DNA of 56,154 nt from Actinomycetota bacterium (GCA_009886115.1 VFJJ01000100.1:1-56154); one strand, 5' to 3'. Counted from the stretch's first letter, positions 41,128 to 49,835 are shown. Translations and numbers: made by a program. Notes: a model not told the origin generated them from the sequence alone.

Positions 41128-42354
41128 CTAGCGCCATGCGTCAAGAGTGTCACGCTGCGTCACTGTGGTGCGCCGGCGGTCGGCGTGGTCGGACAGCTCG
41201 GTGCGGAGCCGATCGGGGGACCAGTGCTCCACTACCGCCCGGCCCAGGAGCTCGGCTTGCGACTCGGGCATGAGGCCGTCGATGGGCTGGTCGTGGTCGA
41301 GGTTGGTGGGGAAGGGATACCCGTCGACACAGGCCGTGACGGCGTTACGGAGCGACTGCTCGTCGAGCCCACCGGCGCGCCGATCGAGCAATGCCGGAAA
41401 GATGGCGTTGGCCATCTTCTGCCGGTCGACGCTCTCGAGCGCCCGACCGAAGGCCGACGAGACCTGGAGCAGGTTGCCCATCCGCTTCACGTCGGTGGTG
41501 CGGTTCTCGCCGGCGGCGTGGAACATCGCCGGGTTGAAGAACACGGCGTCGCCCCGGGCCAGCGGCAACTGCACGTGGTGACGCTGGAAGTACTCCTTGA
41601 ACTCAGGTCGGCGCCAGGCCAGGTATCCCGGCGCGTATTTCTGCGCGTACGGCAGGTACATCGTGGGGCCGGTCTCGACCGGCATGTCGCAGTGGGCGAT
41701 CGCACCCTGGAGCGTCAACACCGGTGAGAGCGCATGCACGTGCGCGGGGAACTGCTCGGCATCGGCGTCGGACAAGAAACCCAGGTGGTAGTCGCGATGG
41801 GGGCTCTGGGCCTCGCCGCCCGGGTTCACGACGTTGATCTGGGACGTGACCTGATACCAGCGTCCCAGCCACGACTCGGAGACCAGGGCGATGATGTCGC
41901 TGGCGTAGTAGTCGACGAACGTCTCCGGGGCGGCCAGCGCCAGCTTCTCGAGCGCGTTCCAGACCCGGTCGTTGGCCCCGGGCTTGGCGTAGTGGTCACC
42001 GGACCGAGCGCCCCGGGCGTGCTGGTCGTCGATCATGGCCCGGAAGGCCTCGGTGGCCCGATCGACGACGTTCGCGTCGAGCGCGTGCGTGAACACGGCG
42101 ATCCCCGGGCCGTCGAGGAACACCCGGGCGAGCTCCGCCTGCACGACCCGGCGGGTGGACGGCCGACCGGCGAGGGCGGCCCGGAGCTCGGGGGCGTGGT
42201 AGATGGGCACGCGGTGATCGATCGCCGATGCGTGCGGTGTGTCGGCCAGATCGGTGGGCTGCTCGACCAGCGCCGCGAATTCGGAGATGTCGCACTGCTC
42301 GGTCGTGAAGTAACCCGAGTCGGCCCGCTCGGACGCGGGGCTCGGCCGGTCCAT
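41128..42354 (-). CDS. Phytanoyl-CoA dioxygenase (PhyH) family Fe(II)/2-oxoglutarate oxygenase
   Basis: A 408-residue non-haem iron dioxygenase. The 2-His-1-carboxylate triad is H186-R-D188 (SPHRDYH) and H279 (FNPAMFHAAGENRT), with R285 as the likely 2-oxoglutarate ligand. It couples 2-oxoglutarate decarboxylation to hydroxylation, which on an O-methyl group would cause demethylation. The ATG overlaps the iolG stop as ATGA, so it is the last gene of the transporter-iolG operon. In that setting a methyl- or phospho-cyclitol substrate is more likely than a lipid, though this is inference. Confidence 0.85.
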   Translation of the reverse strand: MDRPSPASERADSGYFTTEQCDISEFAALVEQPTDLADTPHASAIDHRVPIYHAPELRAALAGRPSTRRVVQAELARVFLDGPGIAVFTHALDANVVDRATEAFRAMIDDQHARGARSGDHYAKPGANDRVWNALEKLALAAPETFVDYYASDIIALVSESWLGRWYQVTSQINVVNPGGEAQSPHRDYHLGFLSDADAEQFPAHVHALSPVLTLQGAIAHCDMPVETGPTMYLPYAQKYAPGYLAWRRPEFKEYFQRHHVQLPLARGDAVFFNPAMFHAAGENRTTDVKRMGNLLQVSSAFGRALESVDRQKMANAIFPALLDRRAGGLDEQSLRNAVTACVDGYPFPTNLDHDQPIDGLMPESQAELLGRAVVEHWSPDRLRTELSDHADRRRTTVTQRDTLDAWR

Positions 42355-43379
42355 CAGGTGATCTCCTCCACCGACACCGGTCGTCGCTCGGCCACTGATC
42401 GGCCGGCTGCCAGACCGAGGACCAGGGGGGCCCGGCCGTCAGCGGGGCCGACCGGAGATGGTGTGCCGTCGCGCAGCATCCCCACGAACGCCTCCCATTC
42501 AGACAGATAGCTCTGCGTGTACCGCTCCAGGAAGAAATAGGGGAGAGCGGCAACTCGACCTCCGCGCCCGTCGCGCACCGTCGTGGTGGTGACCAGAGGA
42601 TTGTCGGACGACACGATGCCCTGAGAGCCGAACACCTCGACGCGCTGGTCGTAGCCGTACACGGCCTGCCGGCTGTTGTCGATGACGGTCATGGCCCCGT
42701 TGGCGTGGGTCAGCACGATCACCGTGGTGTCGAAGTCGCCGGCCTCGCCGATGGCCGGATCGACGAGCACGGCACCCTTGGCGTATACCTCCAAGACCTC
42801 GCTCCCGGTCACGTAACGAGCCATGTCGAAATCGTGGATGGTCATGTCGCAGAAGATGCCGCCCGAAACCGCGATATAGGTCAGGGGCGGCGGGGCCGGG
42901 TCGCGGCTGGTGATGCGCACCACATGCACGTCACCGACGTCGCCGGCTGCGACCCGGTCGCGAACCTCGCGGTGGCTCGGATCGAAGCGCCGGTTGAAGC
43001 CCACCATGAACGGAACGCCGGCCGCGGCGACGGCCTCCAGGCCCCGGTCGACCTCGGCGAGGTTCAGGGAGAGCGGCTTCTCGCAGAAGATGGGCTTGCC
43101 GGCCCGGGCTGCAGCCACGATCAGATCGACGTGCGTGTCGGTCGAGGTGCAGATCGCAACGGCGTCGACGTCGTCGCGTTCGATGAGCTCCTGGGCCGAC
43201 GCCGCGGCGTCGAGCCCGAGCTCGGCGGCGACCGCCGAGGCCGCCTCACCGAGAACGTCGTACACCACCGGGCACGTCGCGCCCGGTGCCCGGAGGGTGA
43301 GCAGCTCGGCGTGCATGCGTCCGATCCGGCCGCAGCCGAGCACCGCGATCCTGATCGGCGGTGGTGCGGTCGTTGTCAT
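42354..43379 (-). CDS. iolG: Inositol 2-dehydrogenase IolG
   Basis: A 341-residue Gfo/Idh/MocA enzyme. [17 protein letters not shown] binds NAD, E100-K101-P102 is the catalytic EKP motif, [15 protein letters not shown] and [18 protein letters not shown] carry the active-site Asp/His, and [19 protein letters not shown] is the IolG-specific block. It oxidises myo-inositol to 2-keto-myo-inositol, the entry step of the pathway whose later enzymes lie on the other strand. It overlaps the ABC ATPase stop by 4 bp, so transport and first oxidation are co-expressed. Confidence 0.93.
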   Translation of the reverse strand: MTTTAPPPIRIAVLGCGRIGRMHAELLTLRAPGATCPVVYDVLGEAASAVAAELGLDAAASAQELIERDDVDAVAICTSTDTHVDLIVAAARAGKPIFCEKPLSLNLAEVDRGLEAVAAAGVPFMVGFNRRFDPSHREVRDRVAAGDVGDVHVVRITSRDPAPPPLTYIAVSGGIFCDMTIHDFDMARYVTGSEVLEVYAKGAVLVDPAIGEAGDFDTTVIVLTHANGAMTVIDNSRQAVYGYDQRVEVFGSQGIVSSDNPLVTTTTVRDGRGGRVAALPYFFLERYTQSYLSEWEAFVGMLRDGTPSPVGPADGRAPLVLGLAAGRSVAERRPVSVEEIT

Positions 43380-44209
43380 CGTCCGGACAGCTCGCGCTGC
43401 AACGCCTCGAGCTCGGCACCTCCGGCCATCAGCCGGGTGAGCTCGGTGATGGTGATCTCGTCCTTGGCGAAGTTACCCATCGAGTGGCCCCGGTTGAGGA
43501 TGAGAAACCGGTCGCCGACGGGCCAGGCGTGCGCCGGGTTGTGGGTTATGAAGATCACGGCCAGGCCGCGGTTGCGGGCCTCGAGGATGTAGCGGAGCAC
43601 GACGCCCGACTGCTTGACCCCGAGCGCCGATGTCGGCTCGTCGAGGATCAGCACCCGCGCGCCGAAGTACGCGGCGCGGGCGATGGCCACCGATTGCCGC
43701 TCGCCACCCGAGAGCGTTCCCACCGTCTGATCGGGATCGCGGATGTCGATCCCCATCTTGGCCAGCTCCTCGACGGCGACCCGCTTGGCCTCGGGGGTGT
43801 CGATCCAGCGGAAGATCCCGAAGCCGCGGAGCGGCTCTGCGCCCAGCCAGAAGTTCCGCCATACCGACATCAACGGGACGACGGCGAGGTCCTGGTAGAC
43901 GGTGGCGATACCCCGGTCGAGGGCGTCACGGGGTGAGGCGAAACGCATGGGCACACCGTCGAGGAGCACCTCCCCCTCGTCGTGCTGGTGCACGCCCGAC
44001 AGGATCTTGATGAAGCTCGACTTGCCGGCCCCGTTGTCGCCCAGGACGCACGTGACCTCCCCGGCGTTGACGCTCGTGGTGACGTCCTGGAGAGCGATGA
44101 TGGTGCCGTAGAACTTCGAGATGTTGCGGAGATCGAGGATCGAGGCATCCCTTGCGGCTTCTGGTTCACTCGTCTGCGGCTCGATCATGGGTCTGCCTTC
44201 CGTAGCCAT
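43376..44209 (-). CDS. Sugar ABC transporter ATP-binding protein
   Basis: A 277-residue ABC ATPase: Walker [10 protein letters not shown] (57-65), signature LSGGE (166-170), Walker [10 protein letters not shown] (186-194), and the switch histidine in [10 protein letters not shown]. It has one nucleotide-binding domain, not two as in RbsA/XylG, and matches the FrcA/single-domain group of sugar transporters, which work as homodimers. The ATG at 44209 has GAGGTGA upstream; ATG at 44188 with GGAAGG is an equally good start. Placed between permease and iolG; drives cyclitol or sugar uptake. Confidence 0.93.
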   Translation of the reverse strand: MATEGRPMIEPQTSEPEAARDASILDLRNISKFYGTIIALQDVTTSVNAGEVTCVLGDNGAGKSSFIKILSGVHQHDEGEVLLDGVPMRFASPRDALDRGIATVYQDLAVVPLMSVWRNFWLGAEPLRGFGIFRWIDTPEAKRVAVEELAKMGIDIRDPDQTVGTLSGGERQSVAIARAAYFGARVLILDEPTSALGVKQSGVVLRYILEARNRGLAVIFITHNPAHAWPVGDRFLILNRGHSMGNFAKDEITITELTRLMAGGAELEALQRELSGR

Positions 44210-44215
44210 CGTCCG

Positions 44216-46288
44216 TCACCTCGACCGCTCGGCCTTGTTGCGGACGTAGCGATTGGCTATCACCGCTCCCAGGAGGATGATGCCGAGCAGCAGGAAGCGC
44301 CAGTTGGTGTTCCAGCCGGCGAACGGGATGCCCTGGGTCGACATCGACATGATGAGCGAACCGATGGCCCCGCCGGCCGCCGACCCGTAGCCGCCGGTGA
44401 GCTCGTTGCCGCCGACAACGGCGGCGATTATGTACTCGAACTCCTCGCCGTCACCGACGTTGGCCTGCACGGAGTTGAGGCGAAAGGCGATGAGCATCCC
44501 GGTCAGCCACGCTGCTCCGGAGACCATCATGAACAGCGTGGTCTTGGTGCGCGCCGCCGGGACACCGACGGCCCGGGCGGCTTCCTTGTTGCCGCCCACC
44601 GCGTAGATCCAGTTGCCGAACCGGGTGCGGGTGAGGAGCCAGGTGCCGAACAACGCGAACAGCATGAACCACAAGATCGAGATGCGGTAGCGGATCACGC
44701 CCGGGAGCGTGTCGACCTCCTCCTGGGTGGAGAACAGCATCTTCACGAACGTGGCCACCACCAGGGCGGCGAGGCCGGCGACCGCAACCCGCTTGCCTAG
44801 GCGATCGGCGGTCGGGTCGGCCGCGCTGCGGGCCTCGAAGCGATAGCTCAGGATGGCCGAGGCCAGCACCAGTAGGGCCATCAGAAGCATGACGGTGAAC
44901 AATCGGCTCCGGAACTTCTCGGACGTCGACTGCGACCGGATGAAGAAGGCCACGCCTACGATGGCGACGGTGGTGATCGTCGACACGACCAAAGCGCCCA
45001 GCTTGCCCCGCTTGGCCGCCTGCCCTTCGGACACGAGCAGGGCGATGGCCCCGCTGACAACGAGCACGACGAAGACGATCGTCCGAGCCGCCTGGCGGGT
45101 CATGAGGAATCCGACAGCAGGTAGGGCCGAGATGCCGATCCCGGCCAACGGAGCGAGCATGGGGACCTTGCCCGCGGCCACCAGCACCGCCAGCACTCCG
45201 GCCACACCGATGCCGAGCACGAACACCGCTCGCGAGAAGCCCGAGCCGAAGAAGAAGTCGACCGACTTGTCAGACTTCGAGTCGAAGACCGCCGTCAGCA
45301 CCGAGCCGGCAACGATCGCCGCGATGCCGATGCCGAGCAGCCGGGCGGCCTGGCCCTCGATGGCCACGATCCGGTCGCGCGCGCTGGGCTCGTAGCGCCA
45401 CTGGCCCAACCCGGCCATGGCGACGATCAGACCGAGGCCGGTGACAGCCCCGAGAACGGCGTTGACGCCGACCCCGTCGGTGCCGAGCAGGCCGATGAAG
45501 CCGCCCAGAGCGAGGGCCGCGCCGACCAGCAACGTAAGCAGACCCTTGGGATTCCTGGCGCGGCGACGGGTGTAGCTCATCTCCATCACGCCGGCGATCA
45601 CCAGGACGAACGCGGTGACGAGGAGGACGACCCACAACTTGTCCCGCCCTCCCCAGACGTGGGAGTTCCGGATCCAGTCCTCGGCGAAGATCTTGCGCCA
45701 GAAGCCGTATCCCTTCGCTTCGTCGAGGCCTTCCACGGTGACCTGGCCGGCGAAGAGCTTGGTGAAGCCCAGCTTGGCGCCGATGAGGATGAAGAACGTG
45801 CCCAGGGTGACGATGAAGCTGGGCAACCCCGTGCGCTCCCGGAGCGTGCCGTTGAACCAGCCGATCATCATCGCGAACGCGAAGGTGAGCGGCACCACGA
45901 TGTGGAGGCTGAAACCGGCGCCCGACGAAGCGCCGGCGATCTCACCGGCCTCCTTCGACAGCAGGATGACCAAGAGAGCGGTCGCCCCGGTGAGTGACCC
46001 TGACGAGAGGTCGAACTCACCGCCGATCATCAGCAATGACACGGCGACGGCCATGATGCCGAGCGACGCGGCGACGTCGAGGTAGTTCGCCGTACCCGCC
46101 GCGGTGCCGAACACGTCGGAGACCGCCCAGAAGAAGGCCCACACCGCCGTCGTGCCCACGAGAGCGCCGATCTCGGGCCTCACGAGCAGACGTTGGATTG
46201 GTCCCCGGTGCGAGACCCGCTCGTCGCGCCCGGGCATCTCGCCCGGGACGCTCTCAGCCGCCGTGAGGTCTGTCGATACGCTGGCCAC
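44216..46288 (-). CDS. Oversized sugar ABC transporter permease (RbsC-like) with membrane insertion
   Basis: A 690-residue permease of the BPD_transp_2 (RbsC/XylH) family, whose members are usually 320-400 residues. The first conserved half includes SLLMIGGEFDLSSGS (about 84-98) and FIVTLGTFFILIGA (158-171). The second conserved half starts near TRTRFGNWIYAVGGNKEAAR (554-573) and continues through NVGDGEEFEYIIAAVVGGN. Between about 215 and 535 lies an extra stretch of some 300 residues with roughly eight or nine more hydrophobic segments. GTG at 46288 is preferred as start; an ATG at 46333 lies in the loop of a hairpin. Role: membrane channel for cyclitol or sugar import. Confidence 0.85.
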   Translation of the reverse strand: MASVSTDLTAAESVPGEMPGRDERVSHRGPIQRLLVRPEIGALVGTTAVWAFFWAVSDVFGTAAGTANYLDVAASLGIMAVAVSLLMIGGEFDLSSGSLTGATALLVILLSKEAGEIAGASSGAGFSLHIVVPLTFAFAMMIGWFNGTLRERTGLPSFIVTLGTFFILIGAKLGFTKLFAGQVTVEGLDEAKGYGFWRKIFAEDWIRNSHVWGGRDKLWVVLLVTAFVLVIAGVMEMSYTRRRARNPKGLLTLLVGAALALGGFIGLLGTDGVGVNAVLGAVTGLGLIVAMAGLGQWRYEPSARDRIVAIEGQAARLLGIGIAAIVAGSVLTAVFDSKSDKSVDFFFGSGFSRAVFVLGIGVAGVLAVLVAAGKVPMLAPLAGIGISALPAVGFLMTRQAARTIVFVVLVVSGAIALLVSEGQAAKRGKLGALVVSTITTVAIVGVAFFIRSQSTSEKFRSRLFTVMLLMALLVLASAILSYRFEARSAADPTADRLGKRVAVAGLAALVVATFVKMLFSTQEEVDTLPGVIRYRISILWFMLFALFGTWLLTRTRFGNWIYAVGGNKEAARAVGVPAARTKTTLFMMVSGAAWLTGMLIAFRLNSVQANVGDGEEFEYIIAAVVGGNELTGGYGSAAGGAIGSLIMSMSTQGIPFAGWNTNWRFLLLGIILLGAVIANRYVRNKAERSR

Positions 46289-46312
46289 TGTCTCCCCGGA
46301 CGACGAGATCCG

Positions 46313-46349
46313 ACATCGGGAGCCGGGGTCCATGACCCCGACCCCCGAT
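46313..46349. promoter_or_regulatory. Stem-loop between binding-protein gene and permease gene
   Basis: Two 17-bp arms (left CATCGGGAGCCGGGGTC, right its complement with two mismatches) flank a 3-bp loop, CAT. It lies 100 bp after the binding-protein stop. Such stem-loops in sugar-transport operons commonly protect the upstream mRNA or terminate part of the transcripts so that the binding protein is made in excess. Confidence 0.6.
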
Positions 46350-46451
46350 GAAGGGATCGTGCTTCGCTAGTTGCTCTGTGCTAGCACCGAATGCCTTGGC
46401 ACTGCCTCGACTCTCGGATACCGGGATTCCCGGGCTGATCCGAGGACCCGA

Positions 46452-47483
46452 TCAGCGGGTGCCGGCCTCGGCCAGGGCCTTGACCGCAGCCACGTTCTCG
46501 GTGGTCACGAAGCCCGGGCCGGTGAGGATGGGCAACCCGCCACCGGCGATGTTCAGGTTCGTCTTCTGGAGGTACATGAGCACGACGGGCAGGTACCCCT
46601 GGAGGTACTGCTGCTGGTCGATGGTGAAGGCGACGGTCCCGGCCTCCAATGCGGAAATCAGGTCGGGGGAGACGTCGAAACCGGCGATGACGAGCTCGCG
46701 ACCGGCAGTCTCACCGGCGGCGATCGCCCGCAGCGGCAGGTTCGGCCCGGTGCCCATCACGGCATCGATGTCGGGGTCGGCCTGGAGCAACGCGGCGATC
46801 TGGGCCTCCTGCTCGGTGGGGTCGGCGTCGAGGCCGACGAACTCCGAGACCACATCGCCGCCGAAGGTGGTGGCGAGACCCTCACAGCGCTCCTCGAGCG
46901 CGATGTTGGTCTGCTCCTGGCGAGCGCACAGGATCTTGGTCGCGCCCAAGGTGTTGAAGCGCTCTCCGGCACCCTCGCCGGCCACGGTCTCGGTCTGGCC
47001 GACGTGGGTGATCGCGCCCAGTTCCTTGTAGTTGTTCAGGCCCGAGTTGAGCGTGTACAGCGGGATGCCGGCGGCGACGACGGCCTTGGCCGCCGCTTCG
47101 AGACCGGCCGGGTCGGCCAGCGAGATGGCGATCCCGTCGGAGCCCGCGGCGATGGCCGCCTCGATGGCCTGCGACTGGGCCTCGGCGTCGTTGTTCGCTC
47201 CGAAGTACCTCACGGTGACGCCGAGGTCGGTCCCCGCCTGCTCGGCCCCCTTCTGAGCAACCGACCAGAACACCCCGTCGTCGCCGTGGGTGATCACGTC
47301 GAACGTGAAGTCGGTCGCCTGGTCGACCTGGACCGTGTCGCCCGACGTGTCGCCGGACGTTGCCCCCGCGGTGTCGGCCGAGGTGTCGCCGGTCGCGCCG
47401 CTGTCGTCATCATCGTCACCGCACGCGGCGGCGAAGAGGCTCAGCGCCAGACCGAGCGCCAGTACGTACTTGAGCTTTCTCAT
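46452..47483 (-). CDS. Sugar/cyclitol-binding lipoprotein of ABC transporter (MocB/RbsB-like)
   Basis: A 343-residue periplasmic-binding-protein-like lipoprotein. MRKLKYVLALGLALSLFAAA precedes the lipobox cysteine (AAAC at about 18-21), then an acidic and Thr/Gly/Asp-rich linker (about 22-55). The mature domain is type 1 (Peripla_BP_4): VITHGDDGVFWSVAQKGAEQ, VRYFGANNDAEAQSQAIEAA, DGIAISLADPAGLEAAAKA and TIDQQQYLQGYLPVVLMYL. The family includes RbsB, XylF, inositol-binding IbpA and rhizopine-binding MocB. GGGGGAAGTTCGATC precedes the ATG. First gene of the operon with permease, ATPase, iolG and phyH. Confidence 0.95.
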   Translation of the reverse strand: MRKLKYVLALGLALSLFAAACGDDDDDSGATGDTSADTAGATSGDTSGDTVQVDQATDFTFDVITHGDDGVFWSVAQKGAEQAGTDLGVTVRYFGANNDAEAQSQAIEAAIAAGSDGIAISLADPAGLEAAAKAVVAAGIPLYTLNSGLNNYKELGAITHVGQTETVAGEGAGERFNTLGATKILCARQEQTNIALEERCEGLATTFGGDVVSEFVGLDADPTEQEAQIAALLQADPDIDAVMGTGPNLPLRAIAAGETAGRELVIAGFDVSPDLISALEAGTVAFTIDQQQYLQGYLPVVLMYLQKTNLNIAGGGLPILTGPGFVTTENVAAVKALAEAGTR

Positions 47484-47515
47484 GATCGAACTTCCCCCTG
47501 TTGGTGTGAACTGCC

Positions 47516-47543
47516 GGTGTGAACCGGAGCCCGGTTTCACACC
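47516..47543. promoter_or_regulatory. Inverted repeat operator candidate in the transporter leader
   Basis: GGTGTGAACCGG and CCGGTTTCACACC face each other across AGC, with one base extra in one arm; another GGTGTGAA is at 47503-47510. It lies at and just after the predicted transcription start on minus, a usual position for a repressor site. Confidence 0.5.
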
Positions 47544-47547
47544 AGCG

Positions 47548-47576
47548 ACCGTACACCTAGGGTGTCCGAGCGTGAA
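47548..47576 (-). promoter_or_regulatory. Promoter candidate for the ABC transporter-iolG operon
   Basis: On minus, TTCACG (-35) and TACGGT (-10) are spaced by 17 bp, about 65 bp upstream of the binding-protein start. The predicted transcript start falls inside the inverted repeat at 47516-47543. Confidence 0.45.
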
Positions 47577-47769
47577 GTGATCCGAGGCTCCGTAGGTAGG
47601 CGAACACCTACTGCTATGGTTCGCAAATCGGGCCGCTCCGCCTCGGCAGATCTTCTCGTCGAGGAAGGCAGCGTCCTGGTGTGTGCTCGCCACGCTATGG
47701 GAATCCTCCGTGCTCGCGCCATAACGTTGACGTGCTCTAAGACCACGTGGATAGCCCGGATTCGGAGAG

Positions 47770-48525
47770 ATGTCAAGCGAGCGCCCCGGAGTCACAGGGT
47801 TCTCCAATGCTCGTGTGGGCACCGGGTACGCGCTCGGTGCCCAGCGTCGCCGTTGGGGCGCGCCGATCGTCGGGTTGGTGACCCTCCTCGCCATCGAGTT
47901 GGGGTGCGGTGGCCCCGATGGAGGTTCGCAACCGCGTCCCGATCCGGGCGCGGCTGTCGTGTCCATCAGAGCGGTCGGATGTCGGCCGTTCGCCTCGCTC
48001 GGGACGGGGACGGTCGTCGGCGACGACCTCGTGCTCACCGCGGCCCACCCGGTTGCCGGCGAGACCACGATCACCGTCACCACGAGCGACGGTCGTACCC
48101 TCGGCGCTGAGATCGCCGCCATCGACACCGTCAACGATGGCGCTGTGCTGCGGGTGGCAGATCTGGCGGGGCTGGCGATCGAACCCCTCGATCTCACCAT
48201 CGAGAGTGAGCCTGGTGCGGCGACGGTGCTCATCGTCGAGGGTGAGCGCCCGGTCGAGTTGGTGCGGCGCGTCGATATCGCCACATCGGACATCTATCTC
48301 GAGGGCGAGCACCACCGCCAGGGCCTCGAGTTACGGGGATTGATCGAGCCGGGCGACTCGGGCGCAGCGGTGCTCGACTCCGATGGGCGCATCGTCGGTG
48401 TGGCCTTCGCTTCGAGCCGGCAGACTGCCGATCGCGGTTGGGCTGTGCGCAGCGAGGAGTTCCTCCCACTCATCGAGAGCGCCCGTCTCGGGCGGCCCGT
48501 CGCCGGCGCCGAGTGCTCCCGATGA
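47770..48525 (+). CDS. Trypsin-like serine protease, membrane-anchored or lipoprotein
   Basis: A 251-residue protein with a hydrophobic segment at about 30-47 (APIVGLVTLLAIELGCGG, with a cysteine that could be a lipobox) followed by an S1-type protease domain. Catalytic residues visible: His in LVLTAAHPV, Asp in VNDGAVLRV and Ser in EPGDSGAAVLD. The domain is short and lacks disulphide pattern, as in bacterial trypsin-like 2 proteases. It acts outside the membrane. ATG at 47770 has GGAG only 4 bp upstream, so the start may be later. Its stop overlaps the MFS start as ATGA. Confidence 0.8.
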   Translation: MSSERPGVTGFSNARVGTGYALGAQRRRWGAPIVGLVTLLAIELGCGGPDGGSQPRPDPGAAVVSIRAVGCRPFASLGTGTVVGDDLVLTAAHPVAGETTITVTTSDGRTLGAEIAAIDTVNDGAVLRVADLAGLAIEPLDLTIESEPGAATVLIVEGERPVELVRRVDIATSDIYLEGEHHRQGLELRGLIEPGDSGAAVLDSDGRIVGVAFASSRQTADRGWAVRSEEFLPLIESARLGRPVAGAECSR

Positions 48526-49769
48526 CCGGCGATGCATCGGGGCGCACGCACCGGCGCGACCCGGCCCTCATGTACCTGGGTTCGTTCGTCGGTGTGGGCT
48601 TGGCGCTGAGCCTGCTGGGACCGTCGATCGGGTTACTCAAGGGCCAGGTCGAGGTCGACACCGGCGAGATCAGCGCCGTCTTCACCGCGCAGGGAGCCGG
48701 CTACCTGCTCGGCGCGACCGTCATCGGCCGGCGGTTCGACCGCGGTGCGTCGAATGGCCTCTTCACCCGAGGACTGCTCACGCTCGCCGTGGGAATGGCC
48801 GCGGTGCCTGCCGCCCGCTCCCTGGTCGTGCTGTTGTGCCTGTTCGGCGTGATCGGCGCAGCCGCGGGGACGATCGACGTGGGGGGTAACACGTTACTTA
48901 CTCGCCGCCGTTCGGGCGCGCCGGCAGCCTGGTTGGCCGCGCTCCACCTCAGCTTCGGTATCGGTGCGTTGCTCAGCCCGGCCCTTGTCGCCGCGTCGGA
49001 GTCGCTCCGCGACGACGTGCTGTTCGCCACGACGGTCACCGCGGTGGTGTGCTGCGGTGTAGCCGCCTGGGCCGCCTGGGCCGACCCGCCACCGCCGGGG
49101 CATCAGACATCCGCAGGTCCGATCCCGAGCCGGGGGCCGTTTCGGCTTCGATCGGTCCCGCGACGGCCGGCGATGCCCAAGGGGGCGTGGCTGATCGTCG
49201 GCGCCCTCCTGCTGAATGTGGCCGCTGAGCTCTCGTTCGCCGGATGGGTCCACACGTACAGCGTGGAGAGCGGGCTCGGTGCCGCGACGGCCACCGGCGC
49301 CACGGCCGGATTCTGGGCCGCGTTCGTCTCGGGACGGCTTCTGAGCGTGTTCCTCGCGAGACGGGTGACGAGCTCTGCCATGCTGTTTCACGCTGCGGTG
49401 CTTGCGCTGCTCGGAGGGGCGGTGATGACGATAGGCCAGGGACATGCGGTATCGGTGTGGGTCGGAGTGGTGCTGATCGGGCTGGGGCTCGCTCCACAGT
49501 TCCCGATGACCATCGCGTTCGCAGGCGAATGCTTCGTCGTGACCGCAGCGATGATGTCGCGCTTCGTCGCTGCCGCTGGTGCGGCGTCACTGCTCTTCCC
49601 GTTCCTGACGGGGCGCCTGATCGACGCCGTCGGCCCGGGCGCCTTCCCCGTCACCGTGTCCGTGATCTTGGTGGCCAACCTCGCGTGGGTGGTGGGGTTC
49701 CGTCGCCTGAGGGCTCGAGCCCAGGTGGTCACTCCGATGTCGACCCCCGAAGCACCGCACACCCTGTGA
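48522..49769 (+). CDS. MFS transporter
   Basis: A 415-residue major-facilitator protein with about 12 membrane helices. The cytoplasmic loop between helices 2 and 3 reads GATVIGRRFDRGASN, the degenerate DRxGRR-type motif; the proline-rich central loop (ADPPPPGHQ) separates the two halves. FGVIGAAAGTIDVGGNTLL and GLGLAPQFPMTIAFAGECF resemble sugar/FucP-like members. Substrate unknown. ATG at 48522 overlaps the protease stop. Translational coupling of a protease with a transporter is uncommon. Confidence 0.88.
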   Translation: MTGDASGRTHRRDPALMYLGSFVGVGLALSLLGPSIGLLKGQVEVDTGEISAVFTAQGAGYLLGATVIGRRFDRGASNGLFTRGLLTLAVGMAAVPAARSLVVLLCLFGVIGAAAGTIDVGGNTLLTRRRSGAPAAWLAALHLSFGIGALLSPALVAASESLRDDVLFATTVTAVVCCGVAAWAAWADPPPPGHQTSAGPIPSRGPFRLRSVPRRPAMPKGAWLIVGALLLNVAAELSFAGWVHTYSVESGLGAATATGATAGFWAAFVSGRLLSVFLARRVTSSAMLFHAAVLALLGGAVMTIGQGHAVSVWVGVVLIGLGLAPQFPMTIAFAGECFVVTAAMMSRFVAAAGAASLLFPFLTGRLIDAVGPGAFPVTVSVILVANLAWVVGFRRLRARAQVVTPMSTPEAPHTL

Positions 49770-49791
49770 TGCTCCGCGATCCCTCCTGCAG

Positions 49792-49835
49792 CACCTGTCG
49801 TTCGGGCGGGTCCTGTGCCGCTCGTGTGACAGGTG
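49792..49835. terminator. Possible bidirectional terminator
   Basis: CACCTGTC and GACAGGTG with a 28-bp loop lie between the convergent MFS and xylB genes. The loop is long and no T tract follows, so support is weak. Confidence 0.25.
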
